Assembly (NCBI GenBank): GCA_041399085.1
Contig: JAWKTM010000100.1
Coordinates: 1-18,808 of the forward strand
Direction of reading: 5' to 3'
DNA: 18,808 nucleotides
Origin: JAWKTM01 sp041399085
GTDB taxonomy: Bacteria > Planctomycetota > Planctomycetia > Pirellulales > Pirellulaceae
Part shown: positions 7,549 to 14,118 of the stretch, one piece after another
Layout: each line of letters begins with the position of its first letter
How positions within the stretch are numbered: the stretch's first letter is position 1
Program-made: the position numbers and the translations under genes
The notes under the pieces: generated by a model
The model's database searches: none
Told to the model about the DNA's origin: nothing
What the model saw: only the letters and a program-made list of their open reading frames with translations

Positions 7549-8261
7549 GAATTGAACCATTGCCATTTGCCGTTAACCAATCGCTGGTGCGGCCGGTAGT
7601 TGGCCTTATAGGCCATGTGTTCCGAGTCGGCGACGTAATAACCGAGATAGAGGTATTCGAGCTCCCATTGCCGACACAGCTCGACTTGCTTTAAGACCGA
7701 GAACGTGCCGGGGCTGAATGCCGAAAAGTCGGGATCGAAAAAACAATACACGGCCGACAATGAAGTGGCTCCCCGATCGCAGATGGCCGCGCCCAACATC
7801 CGCGATCCGACCCAATACGTGAGTTCGATCGTTTCGCACGCCGTGTCGACCAGGAACGACCGATACTCGCCGATGTCGATGTCTCCGTCCGCGCCAGCCA
7901 GCCGCCGCAGATTGCGATGCTTGTTGAAGATCGCAACGCGGGTTTCGTCGACCACCGGCTCGCCGACCTCAACGCGAATCTCGCGATCTCCGCGCCGCAT
8001 GATGCGTCGTTGCGTGCGGCGCGGCTCGAAACGCGCGACGTCCAGACGGATGGGTTCGCAAGCGCGACACTTAGGGCAGCTCGTGTTGTACAAGTAGAAT
8101 CCGGTGCGACGATCACCCGCGGCCAAACAGTCGTCCAATTGCGCCGGAGTGAGCCGTTTGCGCGGCCATCGCAACGGCAACCGAGCCGTGCGGCCAGGTA
8201 GATAGGGGCAGGACTGCACGGCGTCGAAGACGACCAGTTGATCGGCGACATTTCGATTCAT
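7545..8261 (-). CDS. bpt: Aspartate/glutamate leucyltransferase (bacterial N-end rule)
   Basis: A 238-residue protein of the Bpt/ATE family, which transfers leucine from Leu-tRNA to N-terminal Asp or Glu of proteins and so marks them for ClpS/ClpAP-type degradation. Visible family features are CPYLPGR at 18-24, the Cys cluster SCPKCRACEPIR with Cys62, Cys65 and Cys68, and the C-terminal acyltransferase fold. The latter includes SAVYCFFDP, the EYLYLGYYV segment, and MAYKANYRPHQRL ending in NGKWQWF. Length is typical and the protein is complete. The ATG at 8261 has only a weak ribosome binding site. It follows dnaB by 32 bases and its TGA overlaps the next ATG. Its role is cytosolic and unrelated in chemistry to its neighbours, so the arrangement is probably a housekeeping operon. 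Confidence 0.93.
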   Translation of the reverse strand: MNRNVADQLVVFDAVQSCPYLPGRTARLPLRWPRKRLTPAQLDDCLAAGDRRTGFYLYNTSCPKCRACEPIRLDVARFEPRRTQRRIMRRGDREIRVEVGEPVVDETRVAIFNKHRNLRRLAGADGDIDIGEYRSFLVDTACETIELTYWVGSRMLGAAICDRGATSLSAVYCFFDPDFSAFSPGTFSVLKQVELCRQWELEYLYLGYYVADSEHMAYKANYRPHQRLVNGKWQWFNS

Positions 8262-8293
8262 GAAGTCAGTCTGCCCCGTGGGAAACTAGTTCG

Positions 8294-9718
8294 TCACTCC
8301 GCATTCCAATCGTCGAAATCGTCCAATCGCGCCGGCGCTTTGTTTTGGAACCGCGTGAAGTCCTTTTCCCAAACCAGTTCGATATCGCCCACCGGGCCGT
8401 TTCGTTGTTTCGCGATGATGATTTCGGCTTGCCCCGCGTACTGAGCCTGCTCTTCGCCGCGATGGTAATATTCCTCGCGATGCACAAACATCACCACGTC
8501 GGCGTCCTGCTCGATCGCACCCGATTCGCGCAAGTGGCTCAAGCGTGGTCGGTGATCCTTGCTGTCCTCCGCTTGCCGATTCAACTGGGCCAAGCACAAC
8601 AACGGCACTTCCATTTCGCGTGCCAAACCCTTCAAACGTCTGGCGATCTTCGCCACCTGTTCCTGACGCGGGTCATTAGAGTTGTCCGGTTCGATCAACT
8701 GCAAGTAATCAATCACGATCATTCCCATGCGTCCCTCGCGCCGACGAATCCGACGAGCGGCGGCCGCGATTTCCGTGACCGTGCGGCTTGGCGAGTCGTC
8801 GATGAACAACGGCGCTTGGCTGATAATGTTCGCCTTCTCGATCAACCGCATGCGATCTTCGTTGGATATTGTACCGTTCCGCAGACGATGTCCATTAACG
8901 CGAGCGACGCTGCAGAGCATCCGGTCCACCAATTCAATGGCCGACATTTCCAAGCTGATAAACAACACGGGATGCCCGCCCTGGACCGCCACGTTCTCGG
9001 CGATGTTCATCGCGAAGGCCGTTTTTCCCATACTGGGTCGAGCCGCCAAGATGAGCAGTTCCGAGTTGTGCAAGCCACCGGTCAGCGCGTCGAGGTCCGT
9101 GAACATCGACTCGACGCCGCCCGTCGCGTGCTCGCCGCGCATCCGGGCGTCGATCCGGTCCATCGCGTCGTGCAGCACGTCCCGGATATTGGAAACCGAA
9201 CCGCTGCCGCGACCATCCAGAATCGAAAACACGCGTTGCTCCGCCCGGCTAAGCATTTCGCGGGCATCGCAGTTTTCTTCGTAGGCGTCCCGCAAAATCG
9301 AAGTGCTGGCGTCGATCAACGAACGATAGGTCGCTTTCTCGCGGACGATTTGGCCGTAATAAACGGCGTGCGCGGCATTCGGGACGGCTTGGCTAATCTT
9401 CGCCAAGAACGGCAAGCCGCCGATCCCATCTAGATCGCCGCTCGACTTCAGTTTGTCGACCAACAGCGTGATGTCGATCTTCTTGCCCGAATCGTGCATT
9501 TCGAGCATGTGCGTGAACAACTTGCGATTCGCGTCGTCGTAGAAATCATCGCCCCGCAAGAACATCGCCAATTCATCGCAGACATCTGGTTTGAGCAAGA
9601 TGCTGCCCAACACGCAGCGTTCCGCCTCCAGATCGACCGGCGGTTGTCGCTCAAGTAGAACGTCGCTGGAAACCAACGGGCGGCGTTCCGCCCGATCCTT
9701 GCGTCGAGTCGTAGCCAT
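8294..9718 (-). CDS. dnaB: Replicative DNA helicase DnaB
   Basis: A 474-residue hexameric helicase that unwinds DNA at the replication fork and interacts with primase. The N-terminal DnaB domain covers about residues 17-125 (PPVDLEAERCVLGSILLKPD near its start). The RecA-like ATPase domain has Walker A ARPSMGKTAFA with Lys232 and Thr233, Walker B MIVIDYLQL with Asp337, and the late motif LSHLRESGAIEQDADVV. No intein or other insert interrupts the ATPase motifs. The start chosen is ATG at 9718, where GAAGG lies 7 bases upstream; longer in-frame starts (9772, 9754) lack support. It is the first gene of the dnaB-bpt-Mla-type block. The dnaB position downstream of rplI is the common bacterial rpsF-ssb-rpsR-rplI-dnaB order, here interrupted by two small genes. 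Confidence 0.97.
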   Translation of the reverse strand: MATTRRKDRAERRPLVSSDVLLERQPPVDLEAERCVLGSILLKPDVCDELAMFLRGDDFYDDANRKLFTHMLEMHDSGKKIDITLLVDKLKSSGDLDGIGGLPFLAKISQAVPNAAHAVYYGQIVREKATYRSLIDASTSILRDAYEENCDAREMLSRAEQRVFSILDGRGSGSVSNIRDVLHDAMDRIDARMRGEHATGGVESMFTDLDALTGGLHNSELLILAARPSMGKTAFAMNIAENVAVQGGHPVLFISLEMSAIELVDRMLCSVARVNGHRLRNGTISNEDRMRLIEKANIISQAPLFIDDSPSRTVTEIAAAARRIRRREGRMGMIVIDYLQLIEPDNSNDPRQEQVAKIARRLKGLAREMEVPLLCLAQLNRQAEDSKDHRPRLSHLRESGAIEQDADVVMFVHREEYYHRGEEQAQYAGQAEIIIAKQRNGPVGDIELVWEKDFTRFQNKAPARLDDFDDWNAE

Positions 9719-10021
9719 GGACCGGCCTTCGTCCCTTCCGTGCGTGAGAGCCATGATTCCGGCTGAAGCCAACCGGGAATGAGCCAGGAATTAGAGGCAG
9801 TTTGCCTAGTTACGCCAAGCCAGCGGCCGGTCGCGATCCCTATCCGATCGGTTCGCCAGCCACAACGGTGAGGCCGTTCATCGTACCGACTGCGCCCCCT
9901 TCCACAAGCACGCAAGCAACGTTCAAAAACACGGCGAATCGCGGTGCATTTCCTGTCGACGCTGTCATTCCCGTGTCGCAGCACAGCCGGTTCATTGATG
10001 CGGATTCGATGCGACCTCGAA
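9719..10021. other. Intergenic region upstream of dnaB
   Basis: About 300 bases between the TIR-like gene and dnaB. Short open frames exist on both strands, but none has a ribosome binding site plus recognisable protein features. A short palindrome GGCTGAAGCC lies at about 9752-9761. The region probably holds the dnaB promoter, which I could not pinpoint. Confidence 0.5.
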
Positions 10022-10636
10022 CTACTTCGTACTCCTCAACCAACCGGTTACGAGGTTCGAGTAATCCGCGTAGGTCATCTGTTCCGGCAATATTTCGAGC
10101 TCATCGCAAAGATACGGCAGTTCTTCGGAAAACTTCTGGTATCGGTGAAAAATCGCGTCTCCACCGACGATTGTCCGCCGCTTCGTCAAAGCGTGCAGCC
10201 AATTACGCGCTACTGAGATAAGTCGCCGTGGCTCGGCATGGTGTGCCTTGATATCTTGCCCAGCAATATCAGAAATAAACTTCTGGTATCGAAATTGCTC
10301 GAAGTCCAAAATTAGACATGCCTTTTTCTTCTGATGGGCATCTCCAAACCGCTTGGCGGCGAGGAACAGACCTAGTTCAAGTGGCATGTTGAACCGCGGA
10401 AGTTCATGAGTCGGATCAAGCTCAGTCCGACTGATATCATGGATGCCATACCGTGACTGGCCGATGATTCGAAGAATCTTCTCGAATCGCACCTCGGAGC
10501 CGTCGTCGATTTCGAGAGCACAGCGAACGCGAAATCCACAGCTCGCGATGGTGAAATACAGGGCCTGAAACAGCGGATAATAATCTTCATCAAACGGGCA
10601 GTTGATGAAAACGTCCCGCGAGGAAGTGGCGACCAT
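10022..10636 (-). CDS. Conserved uncharacterised protein with a TIR/nucleoside-deoxyribosyltransferase-like appearance
   Basis: A 204-residue soluble protein of a conserved but poorly characterised family that I recognise only as a pattern. The N-terminus DVFINCPFDEDY resembles the first strand and loop of TIR or deoxyribosyltransferase-like folds. The stretch CALEIDDGSEVRFEKI follows, then SRYGIHDISRTE as an inner strand and loop. FNMPLELGLFLAAKRFG resembles the Glu-containing helix that holds the catalytic residue in NAD-glycohydrolase and deoxyribosyltransferase folds. ACLILD and YQKFISDIAGQDIKAH complete a Rossmann-like core. The last 70 residues (from ISVARNWLHAL) look helical. No signal peptide or membrane segment is seen. 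Base composition is visibly more AT-rich than the flanking ribosomal and dnaB genes, suggesting acquisition. The ATG at 10636 has a weak ribosome binding site. An NAD-cleaving or nucleotide-sensing role is speculation; the family and ORF are secure. Confidence 0.83.
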   Translation of the reverse strand: MVATSSRDVFINCPFDEDYYPLFQALYFTIASCGFRVRCALEIDDGSEVRFEKILRIIGQSRYGIHDISRTELDPTHELPRFNMPLELGLFLAAKRFGDAHQKKKACLILDFEQFRYQKFISDIAGQDIKAHHAEPRRLISVARNWLHALTKRRTIVGGDAIFHRYQKFSEELPYLCDELEILPEQMTYADYSNLVTGWLRSTK

Positions 10637-10671
10637 CGTCGATGAGCCTGTCTAAGGCCACCCTAAAGCTG

Positions 10672-10893
10672 CTAGGAATGGCGCGTACCGTGCTCGCGTA
10701 AAAAACCAAGGCTCATCGGGCGTATGTGATCATCGTCACGAACGCCGCGGCTCATTCGCGAAGCCGCTTTCAGCTTTCCCTGTCGCCGCGCTTTCGCGAC
10801 GGCCAGTACCGCATCTTCAATCTTAGCCGTGGACAGAGAACCACCTTGGACCGGTGAAAGAATCACTTGCTTTTTTTGTCGCGAGCGAGACAT
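10672..10893 (-). CDS. Small basic protein of unknown function upstream of the TIR-like gene
   Basis: A 73-residue frame (MSRSRQKKQVILSPVQGG and onward, rich in Lys, Arg and Ser, ending in EHGTRHS). The start at 10893 is preferred over 10962 because TGAGGA lies just upstream of it, and the longer start would overlap the rplI 3' end. It lies 49 bases after rplI and 35 bases before the TIR-like gene on the same strand, so the two could be co-transcribed. I see no signal peptide, membrane helix or known motif. The position fits a small partner or antitoxin-like protein, but nothing in the sequence proves this. A run of seven A residues near the start is a possible slippage site. Confidence 0.5.
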   Translation of the reverse strand: MSRSRQKKQVILSPVQGGSLSTAKIEDAVLAVAKARRQGKLKAASRMSRGVRDDDHIRPMSLGFLREHGTRHS

Positions 10894-10942
10894 CGCTTCC
10901 TCACGATCCAAGTTTGTCCGCGATTTACTCTCGTTAGCCGAA

Positions 10943-11470
10943 CTAACCGTTATCGTCAGCACCGACCGTGGGCACGACCCAGACCTTGAGATCGGCTTCG
11001 ATCTCTTGATGCAAATGGATCTTCACGGTGTACAAACCCAGTTCCTTGAGCGGACCTTGCAAGCGAACTTGGTCGGGCTTGATGTTGAAATCGACGGCTT
11101 TCAACGCCGCTGCGATCTCGTGAGTTCCCACGCTGCCGTACAGATGGCCTTCGTCGTTGGCGTTGGCTTCGATCGTCACACTCTGCTTGGCAATCGCGTC
11201 GGACAAGTCCTGCAAATTCTTAAGACGCGATTTTTCGATCTCCATCAACCGCGCCTTGTGCTTGTCGACCATCCGCTTGTGATGATCGGTGGCAATCGTC
11301 GCCAAACCCTGCGGCAACAGATAGTTGTTGGCATAGCCCGGACGAACTTCGACGACATCGCCTTGCTTGCCAAGGTGATCGACGGATTGGATCAACAGCA
11401 ATTGAACGCCGCCTTGCGGACCCTTCGGCAATCGCTTGAAACGCGGCTTTTGTGACTTCGTTTTCGGCAT
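10943..11470 (-). CDS. rplI: Large-subunit ribosomal protein bL9
   Basis: A 175-residue bL9, a structural protein at the base of the ribosome L1 stalk. After an N-terminal basic extension of about 24 residues (MPKTKSQKPRFKRLPKGPQG) the core begins with VQLLLIQSVDHLGKQGDVVE. The bL9 signature GYANNYLLPQGLA follows, then the long connecting helix and the C-terminal domain (SVTIEANANDEGHLYGSVG, then VRLQGPLKELGLYTVKIHLH). Length is slightly above the usual 148-150 because of the extension. It lies downstream of ssb, with a gap of about 117 bases that holds an inverted repeat. Confidence 0.97.
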   Translation of the reverse strand: MPKTKSQKPRFKRLPKGPQGGVQLLLIQSVDHLGKQGDVVEVRPGYANNYLLPQGLATIATDHHKRMVDKHKARLMEIEKSRLKNLQDLSDAIAKQSVTIEANANDEGHLYGSVGTHEIAAALKAVDFNIKPDQVRLQGPLKELGLYTVKIHLHQEIEADLKVWVVPTVGADDNG

Positions 11471-11500
11471 CTCTACGACCTTTAATTTCGTCTAGCACGA

Positions 11501-11532
11501 GTGAGCGATTGTCATGAATCGAACTCGCTCAC
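11501..11532. repeat. Inverted repeat between ssb and rplI
   Basis: GTGAGCGA at 11501-11508 is complementary to TCGCTCAC at 11525-11532 with a 16-base loop. It lies about 30 bases upstream of the rplI start on the transcribed strand. No T-run follows, so an mRNA processing hairpin or leader structure is more likely than a terminator. Confidence 0.5.
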
Positions 11533-11587
11533 AATCAATACGGTTGAACAGTTCTGAGGAACAGGCCGATCGAGACCTGCTCAGCGT

Positions 11588-12076
11588 CTAAAACGGAATA
11601 TCGTCTTGTGGCGGAGCGCCCGACGACGAGTTGGACGACTCGGAGGCGTCCGAACCGCCGCTGGCATAACTGTATTCGGATTCATCAAACTGGCGTGAAG
11701 ACGATTGTCCGCCACCGCGGTTGCCGCCACCACCACCGCCCGATTGGCCGCGAGCTCCCAACATCTGCATTCGCTCGCCGACCACTCGCAATTTGGATCG
11801 CTTCTGGCCGTCGGTTTCCCAAGTATCGAGCTTCAAACGGCCTTCTACCAGGACCGGCGAGCCCTTGCTTAAGTATTCACTGGCGATCTCCGCCGTTCGT
11901 CCCCACAAAGTCACATCGACAAACGTGGTTTCCTCGACCCATTCGCCCGTTTGCGTTTTACGTCGATCGTTCACGGCCAAACCGACTTCGGTGACCGCCG
12001 TCCCACTTTGGAGATACTTTAGATCGATGTCACGAGTCAGGTTGCCGACCAAAATCACTCGGTTGAAACTAGCCAT
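11588..12076 (-). CDS. ssb: Single-stranded DNA-binding protein
   Basis: A 162-residue SSB that coats single-stranded DNA during replication and repair. The OB-fold spans about residues 1-110 (MASFNRVILVGNLTRDIDLKY at the start, VTEVGLAVNDRR, then FVDVTLWGRTAEIASEYLSKG, LVEGRLKLDTW). A Gly/Ser-rich disordered linker follows, and the tail ends DDIPF, the partner-binding tip of bacterial SSBs. The start at 12076 is chosen for MASFNR and the strong TTAGGAGAG ribosome binding site; the frame extends to 12109 without support. It is complete and of typical length. Confidence 0.97.
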   Translation of the reverse strand: MASFNRVILVGNLTRDIDLKYLQSGTAVTEVGLAVNDRRKTQTGEWVEETTFVDVTLWGRTAEIASEYLSKGSPVLVEGRLKLDTWETDGQKRSKLRVVGERMQMLGARGQSGGGGGGNRGGGQSSSRQFDESEYSYASGGSDASESSNSSSGAPPQDDIPF

Positions 12077-12121
12077 GGCGTCTCTCCTAATCGAATAGAC
12101 ACTGAACACCTGTACGGCGTG

Positions 12122-12150
12122 AGCCTAGCAAGTTCCTCGAGCGAATACAA
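12122..12150 (-). promoter_or_regulatory. Candidate promoter upstream of ssb
   Basis: On the minus strand TTGTAT (12150-12145) is followed after 17 bases by TAGGCT (12127-12122), about 45 bases upstream of the ssb ATG. The spacing is ideal, but the hexamers match the sigma70 consensus only partly (3/6 each). Confidence 0.3.
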
Positions 12151-12187
12151 GCATCGGGGGGATTTTGGTCGAGCGAACGGCGTCGCG

Positions 12188-12616
12188 CTACTCGCCGGCC
12201 GCCACCGCCTCTTCCTGCGTTTCACCGGCTTCCGCGGATTCGGCAGTCTCGCCCGACTCGTCGCCTTCCTCGGCCACTTCGACTTGCCGACCCTGAGCGT
12301 GAGCCACCAGCGTCTCGACCAAACGCGGATCCACCTTCAACGCTAAATGCCGCAGGACATTTTCGTTCAACTGAAACGCCCGATTGAGCTTCGTAATCTC
12401 CGGCCCTTCCAGGCGGAAATACGTCAACCAATACGTTCCCTTGTGATGGCCGTCGATCGGGTAAGCCAACTTCTGTTCGTTCCACAGGCGGCTGACCAAT
12501 ACCTCGCCATCCAGCTTTTCAATCGTCTCGGCAATCTGGCTGCTTACGCCGTGCGGGTCACGGGCGTAACGGTTCGAATCCAGAATGAACAACGTCTCGT
12601 AGACAGTCTTAGCCAA
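12188..12616 (-). CDS. rpsF: Small-subunit ribosomal protein bS6
   Basis: A 142-residue bS6, a 30S platform protein that normally pairs with bS18. The sequence begins with AKTVYETLFILDSNRYARDP. It continues with LDGEVLVSRLWNEQKLAYPI and GTYWLTYFRLEGPEI, ends the fold at FQLNENVLRHLALKVDPRLV, and finishes in a Glu/Ala-rich acidic tail from about residue 110. The start is TTG at 12616, with GGGGAG about 8 bases upstream. The longer ATG at 12667 would overlap pth by 28 bases and adds residues foreign to the family, while the ATG at the ribosome binding site is followed by an early stop. TTG initiation is unusual for a highly expressed ribosomal gene. Confidence 0.94.
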   Translation of the reverse strand: MAKTVYETLFILDSNRYARDPHGVSSQIAETIEKLDGEVLVSRLWNEQKLAYPIDGHHKGTYWLTYFRLEGPEITKLNRAFQLNENVLRHLALKVDPRLVETLVAHAQGRQVEVAEEGDESGETAESAEAGETQEEAVAAGE

Positions 12617-12639
12617 TTGTGTGTCTCCCCATCGGTTCG

Positions 12640-13200
12640 TTAATTGGCGTTGTATTGATTCATGCAATATTCAGTTCCGTGCCGAATCCAGTCGACGACG
12701 GCCTGCGCCGCGCGATTAATCGACTGCTCGACCTCGGCCACTTCATCTTTACGAAACTTGCTGAGCACATAATCCGCGACATCCCAGTTGTCCGGCGGCG
12801 GACTAATGCCGACTCGCAACCGCGGAATCTCCTGCGAACCAAGTCGCGTAATTATGTCCCCCAAGCCTTTTTGCCCGCCCGACGATCCGCCTCGCCGAAA
12901 TCGCAGCTTGCCGAGCGGCAGCGCGAAGTCGTCGCAAATCACCAACACGGACGAATTTTCCAACTTGTAAAAATCACGAGCCGCGACGACGCTGGAGCCA
13001 CTGCGGTTCATAAAAGTCTGCGGAGCCAGCAGAATCACTCGGTCGCCACCGAGCGACGCGTCCACCAACTCCGCATCAAAACGACTCTTTGGCTTCTCCG
13101 TTACCGACTCGGCCAGCTTCCGTAACACATCGAACCCGATGTTGTGTCGAGTTCCTTCGTACTTGCGTCCCGGATTGCCAAGTCCCACGACCAGCTTCAT
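12640..13200 (-). CDS. pth: Peptidyl-tRNA hydrolase
   Basis: A 186-residue Pth, which cleaves the ester bond of peptidyl-tRNAs released from stalled ribosomes. Family motifs are MKLVVGLGNPGRKYEGTRHN at the start, with catalytic His19 and substrate-binding Asn9. QTFMNRSG follows, with a conserved Asn, then VICDDFALPLGKLRFRRGGS with the catalytic-site Asp. GGQKGL and PRLRVGI complete the set. Length matches bacterial Pth. The start at 13200 follows the family; an in-frame GTG lies at 13212, and the purine-rich GCGGGAGG between them would serve either imperfectly. It sits between rplY and rpsF, the common rplY-pth pairing. Confidence 0.96.
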   Translation of the reverse strand: MKLVVGLGNPGRKYEGTRHNIGFDVLRKLAESVTEKPKSRFDAELVDASLGGDRVILLAPQTFMNRSGSSVVAARDFYKLENSSVLVICDDFALPLGKLRFRRGGSSGGQKGLGDIITRLGSQEIPRLRVGISPPPDNWDVADYVLSKFRKDEVAEVEQSINRAAQAVVDWIRHGTEYCMNQYNAN

Positions 13201-13284
13201 CCTCCCGCTCACTTTCAGCCAACCAAGTACAAGCCGAACATGGCAGCGCGGCTTGCCCTGAGGCGACCCGTAGCGAAAATCCGA

Positions 13285-13908
13285 CTAACCCTCGTCGCCT
13301 TCTTCCTCTTCGGCCTTGCGACCAATGACCTCTGGCTCGGCAGCTTCGCCCGGAACCGCTTCCTCTTCCGCCGTCGGCAAGACGCAATGCACGATCAACG
13401 TCTCGGCTGCCGTGATGAGCGAAGCGCCCTCGGGCAAAGTCAAATCGCTGGCATGCAACGCATCATCCAAATGGAGACCGTTGATCTTCAACGACAGCTT
13501 TTCGGGCAGCGACCGAGCCGGGCAGAGAATCTCCACCTCGTGTACTACATGCTCGACAATGCCGCCTTCCTTCGCGCCAGGAGCTTCGCCGCGCAGTTCC
13601 ACCGGCACCGTGACTTCGACCTTCTCATGGGCTGAAACCCGAGTCATGTCGACATGCAACACGACCATACCCAGCGGACCCCACTGTAACTCCTTAAGGA
13701 ACGCGCTCTCATTCACCGCGCCCTTCAGTTCCACGAGCTTGCCGCCGTGACGCATCACCGCGGCCAGTTGGTCAGCTTGAATCGTCAAGTGCTGGGTTGC
13801 TTCGCCGTGTCCGTACAACACCGCCGGAATGCGACCGTTGTCGCGGATTCGTTGTGCCGCCCGCGTGCCCATCGACTCGCGAATTTCCACCGTCAACGTA
13901 TCTGCCAT
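13285..13908 (-). CDS. rplY: Large-subunit ribosomal protein bL25 (Ctc form with TL5-type C-terminal domain)
   Basis: A 207-residue bL25, which binds 5S rRNA. The N-terminal 5S-binding domain covers about residues 1-95 (SMGTRAAQRIRDNGRIPAVL, then YGHG, and LGMVVLHVDMTRV). The C-terminal Ctc/TL5 beta domain follows (VTVPVELRGEAPGAKEGGIV, then LEILCPAR-like sequence read as VEILCPARSLPEKL). The last 30 residues form an acidic Glu-rich tail. ATG at 13908 has CGAGGAA about 5 bases upstream. It is the first gene of the minus-strand ribosomal/replication block; the gap to pth is about 80 bases. Confidence 0.95.
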   Translation of the reverse strand: MADTLTVEIRESMGTRAAQRIRDNGRIPAVLYGHGEATQHLTIQADQLAAVMRHGGKLVELKGAVNESAFLKELQWGPLGMVVLHVDMTRVSAHEKVEVTVPVELRGEAPGAKEGGIVEHVVHEVEILCPARSLPEKLSLKINGLHLDDALHASDLTLPEGASLITAAETLIVHCVLPTAEEEAVPGEAAEPEVIGRKAEEEEGDEG

Positions 13909-14118
13909 CGTTGTTCCTCGAAAACCCTACCGACCCGCAAAATCGGAGCTTTTCGCCGAGTTTCGCGGGCTTTCTATATCCGAAACGGGATTATGGTCCT
14001 AGAAGCAAACGGAACATTCTGGCAGATTTAGGCCGGATTACAACCCCATGCGCGCGGGCGAAAAACCGGCATTTCGGGCCCAATCACGAGGCGTTCCACG
14101 AAGGCGACTCGGCTGGCC
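13909..14118. other. Intergenic region upstream of rplY
   Basis: About 210 bases between the sulfatase stop and rplY. Minus-strand AT-rich hexamers such as CATAAT and TATAGA are present, but no well-spaced -35 element was found. The region probably holds the rplY operon promoter. No gene is supported here. Confidence 0.4.

Noticed and set aside
8294..9718. Possible intein in DnaB
   Set aside because: Walker A, Walker B and the late motifs are continuous and the length is normal.
9840..10043. Minus-strand 67-codon frame upstream of dnaB
   Set aside because: It overlaps the end of the TIR-like gene, has no clear ribosome binding site and no recognisable motif.
11521..11545. Minus-strand ATTGTGAGCG resembling part of a lac operator
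   Set aside because: The similarity is short, belongs to the local inverted repeat, and no LacI-type regulator or sugar operon is nearby.
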